Notes under the pieces: generated by a model | The model's input: the letters and a program-made list of their open reading frames with translations, nothing else | Database searches by the model: none | Told to the model about the DNA's origin: nothing | Program-made: the position numbers and the translations under genes | Shown here: one piece after another, positions 33,557-42,028 of the stretch | How the letters are laid out: every line of letters begins with the position of its first letter | How positions within the stretch are numbered: the stretch's first letter is position 1 | NCBI RefSeq assembly: GCF_007671685.1 | Contig: NZ_VCNL01000003.1 | Span: 222,131 to 286,130 of the forward strand | DNA length: 64,000 nucleotides | Reading direction: 5' to 3' | From: Halorubrum salsamenti | Lineage (GTDB): Archaea; Halobacteriota; Halobacteria; Halobacteriales; Haloferacaceae

Positions 33557-34945
33557 ATGGACGATCTCGAGGAGGTGCTGTCGCGCGTTCGCGACCGGGT
33601 GATACCCGAATCCGCTGAACGCGAGCACCTGCGGGCGGCCGCCGCGACCCTCGCCGACCGGACGCGCGAGGCGATCGCCGACCTCCCTGTCGACGCAGAC
33701 GTGGTCCAAGTGGGGTCGACCGCCCGCGGAACGTGGGTCTCCGGCGACCGCGACATCGATCTGTTCGTGCGGTTCGACGCCGACCTCGACCGCGAACAGT
33801 TGGAGGAATACGGGCTCGCCATCGGCCACGCCGTCCTCCCGGGCGGCCACGAGGAGTACGCCGAACACCCGTACGTGAAAGGCTCGTACGAGGGGTTCGA
33901 CGTGGACCTGGTGCCCTGTCACGACGTGGAGACCGCCGGCGACCTGGTCTCCGCCGTCGACCGGACCCCGTTCCACGACGCGTACCTCTCCGAGCGGCTG
34001 GACGACGACCTCGCCGACGACGTGGTGCTCGCGAAGGCGTTTCTGAAGGGGATCGGCGCGTACGGCAGCGACCTCCGCACCGAGGGGTTCTCGGGGTACC
34101 TGACCGAGCTGCTCGTCTTGGAGCTCGGCGGGTTCGTCCCCCTGGTGGAGTCCGCGCGGAGCTGGCACCCGCCCGTGGAGTTCGATCCCGAGGGGCACGC
34201 CGAGCGGACCTTCGATGACTCTCTCGTCGTGGTCGATCCGACTGACCCGACGCGGAACGTCGCGGCCGTCCTCTCGGCCGCGAACCTCGCGCGGTTCCAA
34301 CACTACGCCCGCGAGCTGCTCGCGGCGCCGAGCGAGGGGCTGTTCGAGCCGACGGAGCCGACTTCCCTCGACTCCGCCGGCGTCCGCGACCACCTCGACC
34401 GACGGGAAACGACCCCGGTGGCCGTCGTGTTCGACGCGCCCGACGTGGTCGACGACCAGCTGTGGCCGCAGCTCCGGCGGTCGCTCGACGGGATCGTTCG
34501 GGGGCTGAACGACCGCGGGTTCGACGTACTTCGCGCGCGCGCCATGACGGACGGGAACGGTCCGGAAGCAGCTAGCGACGGCGCCAAGCGCGCCGCGCTG
34601 TACGCCGAACTGGAGGTCGCAAAGCGGCCGGCCGTGGTGCGCCACGAGGGGCCGCCGGTCGCGGTGCGGAAACACGCCGCGAGCTTCTACGAGTCGTACG
34701 CCAACGACGTGGACCCGGAGACCTACGGCCCGTTCATCGACGACGATCGGTACGTCGTCGAGCGAGAGCGGGAGTTCACGACGGTCCGCGAGTACCTCGA
34801 GAGCGACGCGGCGGGCGACGTGGCGCTCGGCGCGCAGGTGGAGCGAGAGTTCGCCGAGCGCGACGTGTTGGTCGGCGATGCGGTGGCGACGCTCGCGCCC
34901 GCGTTCGGAGTGCCACTCAAGGAGTTCTACGAGCCGCATCCGTGA
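33557..34945 (+). CDS. cca: archaeal CCA-adding tRNA nucleotidyltransferase
   Basis: 462 residues, class I CCA enzyme. Nucleotidyltransferase motif VVQVGSTARGTWVSGDRDIDLFVRF (Gly-Ser and the DxD catalytic carboxylates), then the third carboxylate region EGFDVDLVPC, the central and tail domains, and the C-terminal FGVPLKEFYEP. ATG 33557 was chosen; an in-frame GTG at 33515 would add 14 residues. Adds CCA to tRNA 3' ends, which none of the two adjacent tRNA genes encodes. Confidence 0.95.
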   Translation: MDDLEEVLSRVRDRVIPESAEREHLRAAAATLADRTREAIADLPVDADVVQVGSTARGTWVSGDRDIDLFVRFDADLDREQLEEYGLAIGHAVLPGGHEEYAEHPYVKGSYEGFDVDLVPCHDVETAGDLVSAVDRTPFHDAYLSERLDDDLADDVVLAKAFLKGIGAYGSDLRTEGFSGYLTELLVLELGGFVPLVESARSWHPPVEFDPEGHAERTFDDSLVVVDPTDPTRNVAAVLSAANLARFQHYARELLAAPSEGLFEPTEPTSLDSAGVRDHLDRRETTPVAVVFDAPDVVDDQLWPQLRRSLDGIVRGLNDRGFDVLRARAMTDGNGPEAASDGAKRAALYAELEVAKRPAVVRHEGPPVAVRKHAASFYESYANDVDPETYGPFIDDDRYVVEREREFTTVREYLESDAAGDVALGAQVEREFAERDVLVGDAVATLAPAFGVPLKEFYEPHP

Positions 34946-34982
34946 GTCGGGGGGACGGGAGAGCCGAGGTCAAGGGACCGAG

Positions 34983-35297
34983 CTACCGCGAGAGCCGGTC
35001 CGAGACGAGGTACACGAGCGCGACGATCCCGAGCAGGACGGCGCCGATCGCCGACAGGAACGCCGCGGTCCGCGGGAAGACCAGCCAGAAGGCGACGTAA
35101 AACGAGAACGCGAACGCGAGCAGGCCGACGATCACGATCCCGCGAGTCGGGTTCTGGACGGCCGCGACGAACGCGCGCTGCGGAAGCGAGAGGGCGCCGA
35201 AGTCGACCGGCGCGTCGGAGTCGTCGGAGTCGTCGGGGTCGTCGGGAGCGGTAGGACCCTCGGATGCAACGTCGCCGCGCGAGGCGTCGTCGGTCAC
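34983..35297 (-). CDS. small two-helix membrane protein
   Basis: 104 residues from GTG 35297. The acidic N-terminus (PDDPDDSDDSDAPVDFG) is followed by helices (GIVIVGLLAFAFSFYVAFWLV and AAFLSAIGAVLLGIVALVYLV). The start is uncertain because no ATG lies at a sensible place. It is 52 bp downstream of crcB on the same strand and may share its transcript. Not recognised. Confidence 0.6.
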   Translation of the reverse strand: MTDDASRGDVASEGPTAPDDPDDSDDSDAPVDFGALSLPQRAFVAAVQNPTRGIVIVGLLAFAFSFYVAFWLVFPRTAAFLSAIGAVLLGIVALVYLVSDRLSR

Positions 35298-35349
35298 GCG
35301 AGGCGGTACGATCCGGACCCGCCTGTACCTGTCGTTCTCCGAGCCGCGA

Positions 35350-35706
35350 TCAGGCGAGCGCGCCGCCGAGCGCCGCACCGACGAGGAACGCGGGCAGCGC
35401 GGCCGCCAAATTCGCGGCTGCGAACTCGGTGGCGATTCTCTCCTCACCATCCGTCGCGGTCGAGACCGTCTCGACGGCGAACGAGGAGAACGTCGTGAAT
35501 GCGCCGCAGAATCCGACGGCGCCGAAGAGGGTCGCCCCCGAACCGATCGGTGCGGCGAGGAGCGCGCCCAGCGCGAGGCTTCCGAGCGCGTTGACGACCA
35601 CGACCGAACGGCGACCCTCGACCTTGAGGCCGACCGCATGGCGACCCACGGCACCGGCAGAGCCGCCGAGACCCACGAGGACGGCCGCGATCAGGGGATC
35701 GGTCAC
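35350..35706 (-). CDS. crcB: fluoride channel subunit CrcB (second gene)
   Basis: 118 residues, four membrane helices. Signature GFCGAFTTFSSFAVET is the Phe-box of CrcB/Fluc fluoride channels (GxxGxxTTFSTF). GTG 35706 overlaps the stop of the preceding crcB gene by 4 bp. With the neighbour it should form a heterodimeric dual-topology channel that exports fluoride. Confidence 0.92.
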   Translation of the reverse strand: MTDPLIAAVLVGLGGSAGAVGRHAVGLKVEGRRSVVVVNALGSLALGALLAAPIGSGATLFGAVGFCGAFTTFSSFAVETVSTATDGEERIATEFAAANLAAALPAFLVGAALGGALA

Positions 35707-36050
35707 AGCCGCCCCCCGACGGACAGCCCGGCCGCGGCGGCCGCGAACCCGGCGGCGTAGCTCGCGGCGACGTACGCGGCACCAGCCGCCGTTCCGAGTG
35801 TCACAGCGTCGCCGACGAAGGTGCTGTAGGTGGTGAACGAGGAGAGCGCGCCGGTGCCGACGAACAGTCGCGTCCGGTGGCTCGCGGCGCGCGTGAGCAA
35901 CACGCCGAGCGCGAAGGAGCCGAGAACGTTTACGAGGAGCGTGCCGACGCCGGTCGCGTCGCCGACGGCGACGTCGACCCCGTGTCTGGCGACGGCGCCC
36001 GCGAACCCGCCGAGCGCGATGAGGAGGAACCCCAACGGCGTCCGTTCCAT
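35703..36050 (-). CDS. crcB: fluoride channel subunit CrcB (first gene)
   Basis: 115 residues, four helices. GTGALSSFTTYSTFVGDAV is the Phe-box and LLVNVLGSFALGVLL carries the conserved Asn-x-x-Gly-Ser pore motif. ATG 36050 was selected; the longer frame upstream overlaps the ATPase gene. A pair of non-identical crcB genes encodes opposite-topology subunits in many archaea and bacteria. No fluoride riboswitch was recognised upstream. Confidence 0.92.
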   Translation of the reverse strand: MERTPLGFLLIALGGFAGAVARHGVDVAVGDATGVGTLLVNVLGSFALGVLLTRAASHRTRLFVGTGALSSFTTYSTFVGDAVTLGTAAGAAYVAASYAAGFAAAAAGLSVGGRL

Positions 36051-36069
36051 ACCGAGGCGTCGCCGGCGC

Positions 36070-37236
36070 TCATCTTGGGTCTTCGGTCTCCGCAGCGGCT
36101 CCGGTGGCTGCTTCCGTCCCGCTCGCACGTGGGCTCCCGCCGCCGTGCGGGGTTCGGCGCTCACGGACTCGGACGGTGTGGGCCGTCTCCGTCGCGTCGT
36201 CGACGACGAGCGCCTCGCCGGTCCCGGTCGGGAGTCGCGAGGCGAGGTCGCCGGCGAGGTAGGTCGCCTCCGCCTCGGCGAGCCGGTCGAGATCGCGTTC
36301 GGCGGTGAGTCGATGGGCGACGATCAGGTCCGACTGGGAGACGGCGACGCTCGGCAGCGCGCCGGGGCGCTGCGTCGCACAGACCAGCGAGACGCCGGGC
36401 GCGCGGCCGCGCGTCAGCAGCGTCCGGAGCGCGGGCTCGGCGACGCCGCCGAAGAAGGCGTGCGCCTCGTCGACCAGCAGCCACGGGAGCCGGTCGAGGT
36501 CGCCGTCGATCCGGGCGTCGTAGAGCCCGCGGGCGACCGCCCTGACGACCGCGGCCGCGGCCGCCTCAGGAGCGCCGGCGAGATCGAGAACGGTTGGGGC
36601 CCCATCGCCGACGAGCCGGATGACCGACGGCGCGTCCGCGTCGAACACGCCCCACGACTCGGCGAGACGCAGGTGGTTCGCGACCGCGCGACGGTCCGCA
36701 GCGGGCGCGTCCGCGGCGTCGACGCGGTCGCGGAGCGCCGCGAGAGAGAGCGATTCGTCAGCGCTTCCCGACTCCTCTCCGGCGGCGTCAAGGGCGTCGG
36801 CGACGACGCGCCACAGCAGGCTCCCCGGGCCGCTCGCCGGATCGAGATCGAGCAGGTCCGGCCACGCCTCCGGCGGGATCGCCGCCGGGCGGACCCGCGG
36901 TTCGACCACCCGTCCGCCGCCCGCCCGGAGTCCGCCGAAGACGCCCATCGGGTCGACCACGACCGGCGCGACGCCGCGTGCCTCTGCGAGTCCCTCCGCG
37001 AGGACACCGAGCGTGTACGACTTCCCGGTCCCGCGCTTGCCGAAGACGACGCCGGCGTGCGGGCCGTCGGCGTCCACGCCGACCGGAGCGCCGGCGCTGC
37101 CGTCGCGCGCGAGGAACGCTCCGACCCGGACGGTCGGGGGGCGTTCGCCGTCGGTCTCGTCGTTCGCGCGGGGGGAGGCGTCCCCGCCGGAAGTAGCCTC
37201 GTCGTCAGAATCGGAGTCGCGTCCGAGCACGTGCAT
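36070..37236 (-). CDS. HerA/FtsK-like P-loop ATPase
   Basis: 388 residues. Walker A VVFGKRGTGKSYTLGVLAEG, Walker B LPWLLVDEAHAFFGG and the SLVCATQRP motif place it in the HerA/VirB4 group (DUF87). Haloarchaea often have such stand-alone ATPases besides the canonical HerA-NurA pair; there is no nurA here. ATG 37236 (MHVLGRDSDSDD) was taken because the sequence upstream in frame is Arg-rich. DNA translocation or remodelling is inferred. Confidence 0.85.
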   Translation of the reverse strand: MHVLGRDSDSDDEATSGGDASPRANDETDGERPPTVRVGAFLARDGSAGAPVGVDADGPHAGVVFGKRGTGKSYTLGVLAEGLAEARGVAPVVVDPMGVFGGLRAGGGRVVEPRVRPAAIPPEAWPDLLDLDPASGPGSLLWRVVADALDAAGEESGSADESLSLAALRDRVDAADAPAADRRAVANHLRLAESWGVFDADAPSVIRLVGDGAPTVLDLAGAPEAAAAAVVRAVARGLYDARIDGDLDRLPWLLVDEAHAFFGGVAEPALRTLLTRGRAPGVSLVCATQRPGALPSVAVSQSDLIVAHRLTAERDLDRLAEAEATYLAGDLASRLPTGTGEALVVDDATETAHTVRVRERRTPHGGGSPRASGTEAATGAAAETEDPR

Positions 37237-37325
37237 AGCCGCGGTGGCCGCGGTATCACACAAAAGGGGCGGGGCGGGCGCGGAGGCGCTCGTCCCGCTG
37301 CCCCTTGCCGGAACGCGACGGAGAG

Positions 37326-38672
37326 TCACGACGGCCAGAGGACGCGGGCGGCGATCCGCGGACGGAACAGGCTGGTCGGCTCGCGTTCGAGTCGAAGGAC
37401 CCGGTAGAACGCCTCGGCGACGGTGGCGTCGGTGTGTGCCGTCTCGGTCACTCGATCCACGTAGCGGTTGAACAGTCCGGCTCCGGTCGGCTTCGTTCCC
37501 GTCGTCTCCTCGAACTCGAAGTCGGCGCCCACCGCCGTCTGCCACACGACGTCGAGGTGATCGACCGCCCGATGAAAGAACCGTGATCCGATGTCCTCCG
37601 TCCCGTTCGCGATGGTGTGGTGAAGCTGTAACGCGTCGAGCGCGGCGGCGGACATTCCCTGGCCGTAGATCGGGTTGAAACTCGCGATCGCGTCGCCGGT
37701 CACGACCAACCCGTCGGGAAACCGGTCGAGCTCGTCGTACCGGCGCCACTGACTCGCCGCGAACGGATACCGCTCGATCTCGTCGCTCGTCCACGCTCGC
37801 TCCCGGAGCAGACCCGCGAGGCGATCGAACGGCAGCGAGTCGGCGAACGCGAGAAACCCCGGCCGGTCGGTCGGCGGATGGTCACCGTGCATGCCGAACA
37901 GGGTTACCAGCCAGCGATCACCCTCTATCGGGATCGCCGTCCCGCCGCGCGTGTCCGGCGCGGACGGGGCACACAGATACGCCGACGTATCCTCGCTCGG
38001 CCGGTCGATAGTCACCGTTCCGTACGCGAGATCGACCTCGACGCGTTCCGTTCGCGGCTTTCGGTACCCGTGCTCCGAGAGCCACCTCGGCGTCTTGGAC
38101 GCGCGCCCCGTCGCGTCGACGACGAGGTCGGCTTCGAGCGTCTCCTCGCCTCCGTCCGCCCGCCTGATGGAGAGCCCCTCGACCGCGTCCGCGTCGGCGC
38201 TCGTCTCGTACCCCGTGGCGTGACACTCGTCGCGGACCGTGATCCCGGTCGTCGCGGCGACCTGCTGCCGGGCGATCCGCTCGAACAGCGGCCGGCTCGC
38301 ACAGGGCATCAGCATCTCGGGCTCCGCGGGCGCCAGCACGCCGCCGTTGTCGTAGTAATCCAACTCGCGACAGGCGTCGATAACGAGCCCGCCCGCGGCC
38401 TTCAGCGCTGACTGGTAGCCGTCGAACAAATCTTCGAGAATCACACGGGCCGGCTCAAGCATCACGTGGACGTGATTCGCCTGCGGGACGCCTCGGCGTA
38501 CGACGGAACCGTCCGGTATCGGATCTCGTTCGACGAGCGTGACCCGATCGTACCCGTCGGCGAGCACACGCGCGGCCAACAACCCGGCCATGCTCCCCCC
38601 GACAACGACGGCGTGTGAACCGACAGTACCGACCGCTGTTTCGGCGTACTCAGCGGTTGACTCGAGTACCAT
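37326..38672 (-). CDS. FAD-dependent monooxygenase (PHBH fold)
   Basis: 448 residues. FAD dinucleotide-binding HAVVVGGSMAGLLAARVL, then VTLVERD (ribose-binding Glu), a second FAD motif LVVTGDAIASFNPIYGQGMSAAALD (GD motif), and LVVDATGR. This is the para-hydroxybenzoate hydroxylase/geranylgeranyl-reductase fold. The short PQANHVHVML loop is shared with tetracycline- and polyketide-modifying oxygenases (recalled). The substrate is unknown. Start ATG 38672; divergent from the pilin-like gene. Confidence 0.8.
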   Translation of the reverse strand: MVLESTAEYAETAVGTVGSHAVVVGGSMAGLLAARVLADGYDRVTLVERDPIPDGSVVRRGVPQANHVHVMLEPARVILEDLFDGYQSALKAAGGLVIDACRELDYYDNGGVLAPAEPEMLMPCASRPLFERIARQQVAATTGITVRDECHATGYETSADADAVEGLSIRRADGGEETLEADLVVDATGRASKTPRWLSEHGYRKPRTERVEVDLAYGTVTIDRPSEDTSAYLCAPSAPDTRGGTAIPIEGDRWLVTLFGMHGDHPPTDRPGFLAFADSLPFDRLAGLLRERAWTSDEIERYPFAASQWRRYDELDRFPDGLVVTGDAIASFNPIYGQGMSAAALDALQLHHTIANGTEDIGSRFFHRAVDHLDVVWQTAVGADFEFEETTGTKPTGAGLFNRYVDRVTETAHTDATVAEAFYRVLRLEREPTSLFRPRIAARVLWPS

Positions 38673-38774
38673 CTCCGGTCACGTCGTGTGTGTGAGACAA
38701 GGCGTTTTGTACGTTAGGGTCGGTCCGGCTCCGGAGTCCGACCCTTTATCAGTGATACCGCGGCCACCGGCTAT

Positions 38775-39251
38775 ATGCCGCACTCGAAACGGGACGGACG
38801 CACCGCGAACGACCGATCGTTTCGCTCGGACCGCCGGGCGATCGAGGGGCTTCCGGTCAGGCTGGTCATCGCGCTCGTCGTCGGCGTCGCGAGCCTCAGC
38901 GTGATGATGGGGATGATCGGCGACATCGACGGACTGGCCGCGACGGAGGTCGACGCGCAGCCGCAGCCGGAGGTGACCACGCCGGGCGAGCAGTCGCTCG
39001 ACGTCGCCGTCGTCGATCCGGACGGCTCTCGCGTCGCGGATGCGACGGTGATCGTCCGGAGCGGATCGGCGCAAATAGACGGTGTCGCAACCGGAACGAC
39101 CGATGCCGACGGAACTGCGACCGTCGATGTCGACCCGGAGCTCGGGCCGAACCAGCCGGACGGGACGCTCACCGTCGAGGTGAAACCGCCGGCGGAAGGT
39201 GACTACGTCGACGAGCGCGGAAACACCGAAGTGCTGGTGGTTGCGGAGTGA
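38775..39251 (+). CDS. single-pass membrane protein with Ig-like C-domain
   Basis: 158 residues. After a basic N-terminus (RSFRSDRRAIEGLPVRL) comes one membrane helix (VIALVVGVASLSVMMGMIG), then a beta domain with the carboxypeptidase-regulatory pattern (LDVAVVDPDGSRVADATVIV, TTDADGTATV). The layout resembles haloarchaeal pilin-like or DUF7382-type proteins (recalled). The stop codon abuts the stop of the convergent PCMT-like gene with no gap. Confidence 0.7.
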   Translation: MPHSKRDGRTANDRSFRSDRRAIEGLPVRLVIALVVGVASLSVMMGMIGDIDGLAATEVDAQPQPEVTTPGEQSLDVAVVDPDGSRVADATVIVRSGSAQIDGVATGTTDADGTATVDVDPELGPNQPDGTLTVEVKPPAEGDYVDERGNTEVLVVAE

Positions 39252-40055
39252 TCAGAGCCGGTCGTCCCAATCGATCCAGTTCTGCTCCCAGCCGTGGCGC
39301 GCGAAGTGTCCTTGCTCGGCGCGCTCGGCGTCCTCGCGGCGCGTGCGGTTCCGCTCGACGCCGCGCTGCTCGCCGTCGGCGAGCATCGGCTGGAGCCGCG
39401 CCGGGCCGGCCGTCTCGACCGTCCGGAATCCCGTCGGGGCGGTATCGTCGTCCGTTGCGTCGTCGGACGCGTTCCCCGACGGGTCGGGCTCGATCGCGGC
39501 GATCGTCTGGACCGCCGTCCCGCGAGGGTAGACGATACGGCCGTCGTCAGCGAGCTGCTCGCGGAGCGCGCGGGGCGGCTCGACGACCCCGGCTTCGAGG
39601 AGGACCCGATCGTACGGGGCGTACTCGGGGAGCCCGTTCGCCCCGTCGCGCCGGTCGACGAGGACGGCGTCGTATCCGGCCGTCGAGAGGTTCGATCGGG
39701 CGATCGCGACCGCCTCGCGGTCGATGTCGACCGCGTGGACGTGCCGCGCCCCCGCGATCTCGGCGAGCAGCGCGACCGAGTAGCCGACGCCCGCGCCCAC
39801 CACGAGCACCTCGTCGCCCTCGCCGGCGTCGAGTGCGGAGATCAGCCGCACGACGGTCGCGGGCGCGAGCGACCGGTCCCCGTTCCCGCCGCTCCCGCCC
39901 CTCCACCCGGTCTCGTCCACGGCCGTCGAGGCATCGTCAACGAACGGGTCCCGGGAGACGCGCTGGAGCGCCGCCAGTACGGGCTCGTCCAGCGTCTCGC
40001 CGATCTGGTGTTCGAGCCCCTCGATCATGTCGGCCCGAAGCGACGCCTCGTCCAT
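39252..40055 (-). CDS. divergent PCMT-like methyltransferase
   Basis: 267 residues. It follows the protein-L-isoaspartate methyltransferase plan (EVLVVGAGVGYSVALLAEIAG as motif I, VHAVDIDREAVAIAR as motif II) but lacks the catalytic-site segment GHDQTIS.PH found in its neighbour; here the equivalent place reads SLAPATVVRLISALD. The C-terminal part (QGHFARHGWEQNWIDWD) is unlike Pcm. It probably binds SAM but acts on another substrate or is regulatory. It lies 85 bp downstream of pcm on the same strand. Confidence 0.75.
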   Translation of the reverse strand: MDEASLRADMIEGLEHQIGETLDEPVLAALQRVSRDPFVDDASTAVDETGWRGGSGGNGDRSLAPATVVRLISALDAGEGDEVLVVGAGVGYSVALLAEIAGARHVHAVDIDREAVAIARSNLSTAGYDAVLVDRRDGANGLPEYAPYDRVLLEAGVVEPPRALREQLADDGRIVYPRGTAVQTIAAIEPDPSGNASDDATDDDTAPTGFRTVETAGPARLQPMLADGEQRGVERNRTRREDAERAEQGHFARHGWEQNWIDWDDRL

Positions 40056-40140
40056 AACCGGACTCGGTGCTCGGTCCTCTAAAAGCGCTCGCTCGTCGTC
40101 GCACTGTTCATCATCGCGTCGGTCACCACCGCACCGCCCC

Positions 40141-40773
40141 TCATTGCATCGGAACGAACCGGACGCCGCCGTGGTCCTCCCGGTCGACGCTCTCCTCTCC
40201 GACCGTCAGGCGGACGAGCCGCTGTGTGCCGGCGCGACCGACCGGTCCGACAACTCGACCGCCCGACCGCACGCGGTCGACGATCTGATCGGGGATCCCG
40301 TCAGCCGGCGCGCAGGTCAGGTACGCGGCGTCGAAGCGCGCCTCGTCGGGGAACGCCGTTCGCCCGTCACCGGCCCGAACGGTCACGTCGTATCCGAGCC
40401 GCTGGAGCCGCTCGCGGGCCGCCTCGGCCAGCTCCGGGACGTACTCGACGCTGTAAACGTTTCCCGGACCGACGATCTCGGCGACGACGGCGGCGTGGTA
40501 GCCGCACCCAGTGCCGACCTCGAACACCCTGTCGCCGGGTCCGACGTCGAGTAGATCGGTCATGACCGCCACCATGTGCGGCGCGCTGATCGTCTGATCG
40601 TGGCCGATCGGGAGCGGTCGGTCGGCGTACGCGCGCGACCCGTGGCGCTCCGGGACGAACTCGTGTCGCGGCACCGACTCGATCGCCGCGAGCGTCCGCT
40701 CGTCGACGTCGAGCCGGCGACGGAGGCCGGCGACGAGCTCGCGGCGTGCCGCCTCGTGATCAGCGTCGTCCAT
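40141..40773 (-). CDS. pcm: protein-L-isoaspartate O-methyltransferase
   Basis: 210 residues. Repairs deamidated Asp/Asn by methylating L-isoaspartyl residues. Active-site LPIGHDQTISAPHMVAVMTDLL, motif I DRVFEVGTGCGYHAAVV and SVEYVPELAEAAR are all present. ATG 40773 (MDDADHEAARRE) was chosen over an upstream in-frame start. Sits at the head of a run with the PCMT-like gene downstream and two Hsp20 genes upstream on the same strand. Confidence 0.93.
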   Translation of the reverse strand: MDDADHEAARRELVAGLRRRLDVDERTLAAIESVPRHEFVPERHGSRAYADRPLPIGHDQTISAPHMVAVMTDLLDVGPGDRVFEVGTGCGYHAAVVAEIVGPGNVYSVEYVPELAEAARERLQRLGYDVTVRAGDGRTAFPDEARFDAAYLTCAPADGIPDQIVDRVRSGGRVVGPVGRAGTQRLVRLTVGEESVDREDHGGVRFVPMQ

Positions 40774-40853
40774 GGGTCGACTTAGCACGCGTCGCGTGGA
40801 GAAGCTGTCGGCGTGGAGGAACACGATCCGGGGGTGAAAGACCGAAATCGGGA

Positions 40854-41282
40854 CTATGCCACGTCGATCCGGTGGCCGCGGTCCGCCTCGTCGACGACCT
40901 TCGGGAGCGTGACCGTGAGCACGCCGTGACGGTACGTCGCGCTCGCGCCGTCGTCGACGACGCGTCCCGGGAGATCGACGGAGCGAGTGATCGACTCGTG
41001 GCGCCGCTCGCGTCGGAGGTACCGTCGGTCGGCGGCCTCTCGCTCCCCGTCCTCGCGTTCCGCCTCGCGCTCGGCGGTGATGGTGAGCCGCCCCTCCGTC
41101 GCCCGTACGTCGATGTCCTCGCGGCCGTATCCGGGGAGGTCGGCCATGACGACGAACTCGTCGTCGTACTCGGCCACGTCGATGTCGGTGGTCCGCAGGT
41201 CACGCCCCCACGCGCGGTCGCCGCCGAAGGAGGTGCGGCCGAGGAACTGCTCGATCTCGTCGAAGGGGTTGGTTCTGTTCAT
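40854..41282 (-). CDS. Hsp20/alpha-crystallin small heat-shock protein
   Basis: 142 residues. The alpha-crystallin domain covers about 35-140: DIDVAEYDDEFVVMADLPGY, LTITAEREAE, YRHGVLTVTLPK. The usual C-terminal I-x-I anchor appears as HRIDV. ATG 41282 (MNRTNPFDEIEQFLG) was chosen. It lies 117 bp downstream of a second hsp20 gene and is expected to hold unfolding proteins. Confidence 0.92.
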   Translation of the reverse strand: MNRTNPFDEIEQFLGRTSFGGDRAWGRDLRTTDIDVAEYDDEFVVMADLPGYGREDIDVRATEGRLTITAEREAEREDGEREAADRRYLRRERRHESITRSVDLPGRVVDDGASATYRHGVLTVTLPKVVDEADRGHRIDVA

Positions 41283-41399
41283 GATGATCACCCGTAGGGA
41301 CGCTCTCTGTGGTATTAAAGACGACAGGATAGCTGATAGCTCGGGTCAGTCGGCTGGGGAGGTGCGAAACGGAGCAGAGAGAGCCCGATAGCCGGCCGG

Positions 41400-41933
41400 T
41401 CAGTTCACGTCGATGGTGTGGCCGGCGGAATCCGACGACGACCGCTTGGGGAGCGTGACGGTGAGCACGCCGTCGTCGTACGAGGCGGTCGCATCGGCGC
41501 GATCGACCGGTTCGGGGATCGGAATCCGGCGCGACACCGCGCGGCGACGGCGCTCGCGGCGGTGGTAGCGAACGTCCGCGTCGTCGCCGACCTCGGAGCC
41601 GTCGTCGTCCGTGTCGTCGCTCTCGTCTCCAGCCGCGTCGTCGTCGTCGTCAGCAGCCACCTCCGCGTCCCGCGTCTCCTCGCGGGTGGCCGCGATCGAG
41701 AGCGCGTCGTCGTGAAGCTCCACTTCGATCTCGTCGTGGTCGAACCCGGGGAGGTCGGCGAGTACGGTGATCGCCTCGTCGTCCTCGATCACGTCGACGG
41801 CGACGTCGCGGGCGCCCGGGAACCCGGGGACGCCGGGCCCCGGCGCGTCGAGCGTGCCGCCGAGCTCCTCGAACTCCTGTCCCATCCGTTCGAGCAGGTC
41901 CTCTATCTCGGTGAAGGGATCGCGTCGCGTCAT
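41400..41933 (-). CDS. Hsp20 protein with a long Asp-rich loop
   Basis: 177 residues. Same domain order as the neighbour (DVAVDVIEDDEAITVLADLPGF; ALSIAATREE; YDDGVLTVTLPKR; HTIDVN) but between the beta strands at about residues 88-120 there is a loop rich in Asp (AADDDDDAAGDESDDTDDDGSE). Alpha-crystallin proteins dimerise through this loop, so the insertion may change assembly or adapt it to high salt. ATG 41933 (MTRRDPFTEIEDLLE). Confidence 0.9.
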   Translation of the reverse strand: MTRRDPFTEIEDLLERMGQEFEELGGTLDAPGPGVPGFPGARDVAVDVIEDDEAITVLADLPGFDHDEIEVELHDDALSIAATREETRDAEVAADDDDDAAGDESDDTDDDGSEVGDDADVRYHRRERRRRAVSRRIPIPEPVDRADATASYDDGVLTVTLPKRSSSDSAGHTIDVN

Positions 41934-42028
41934 ACAGGTCAGGATTCGGGACGGAGAGACTTGAACGTACGGGCGACGGTCGGTGAGCGGGGAGAAAGCG
42001 ACAGGGATGACCGCGAGAGGCGCGGATC

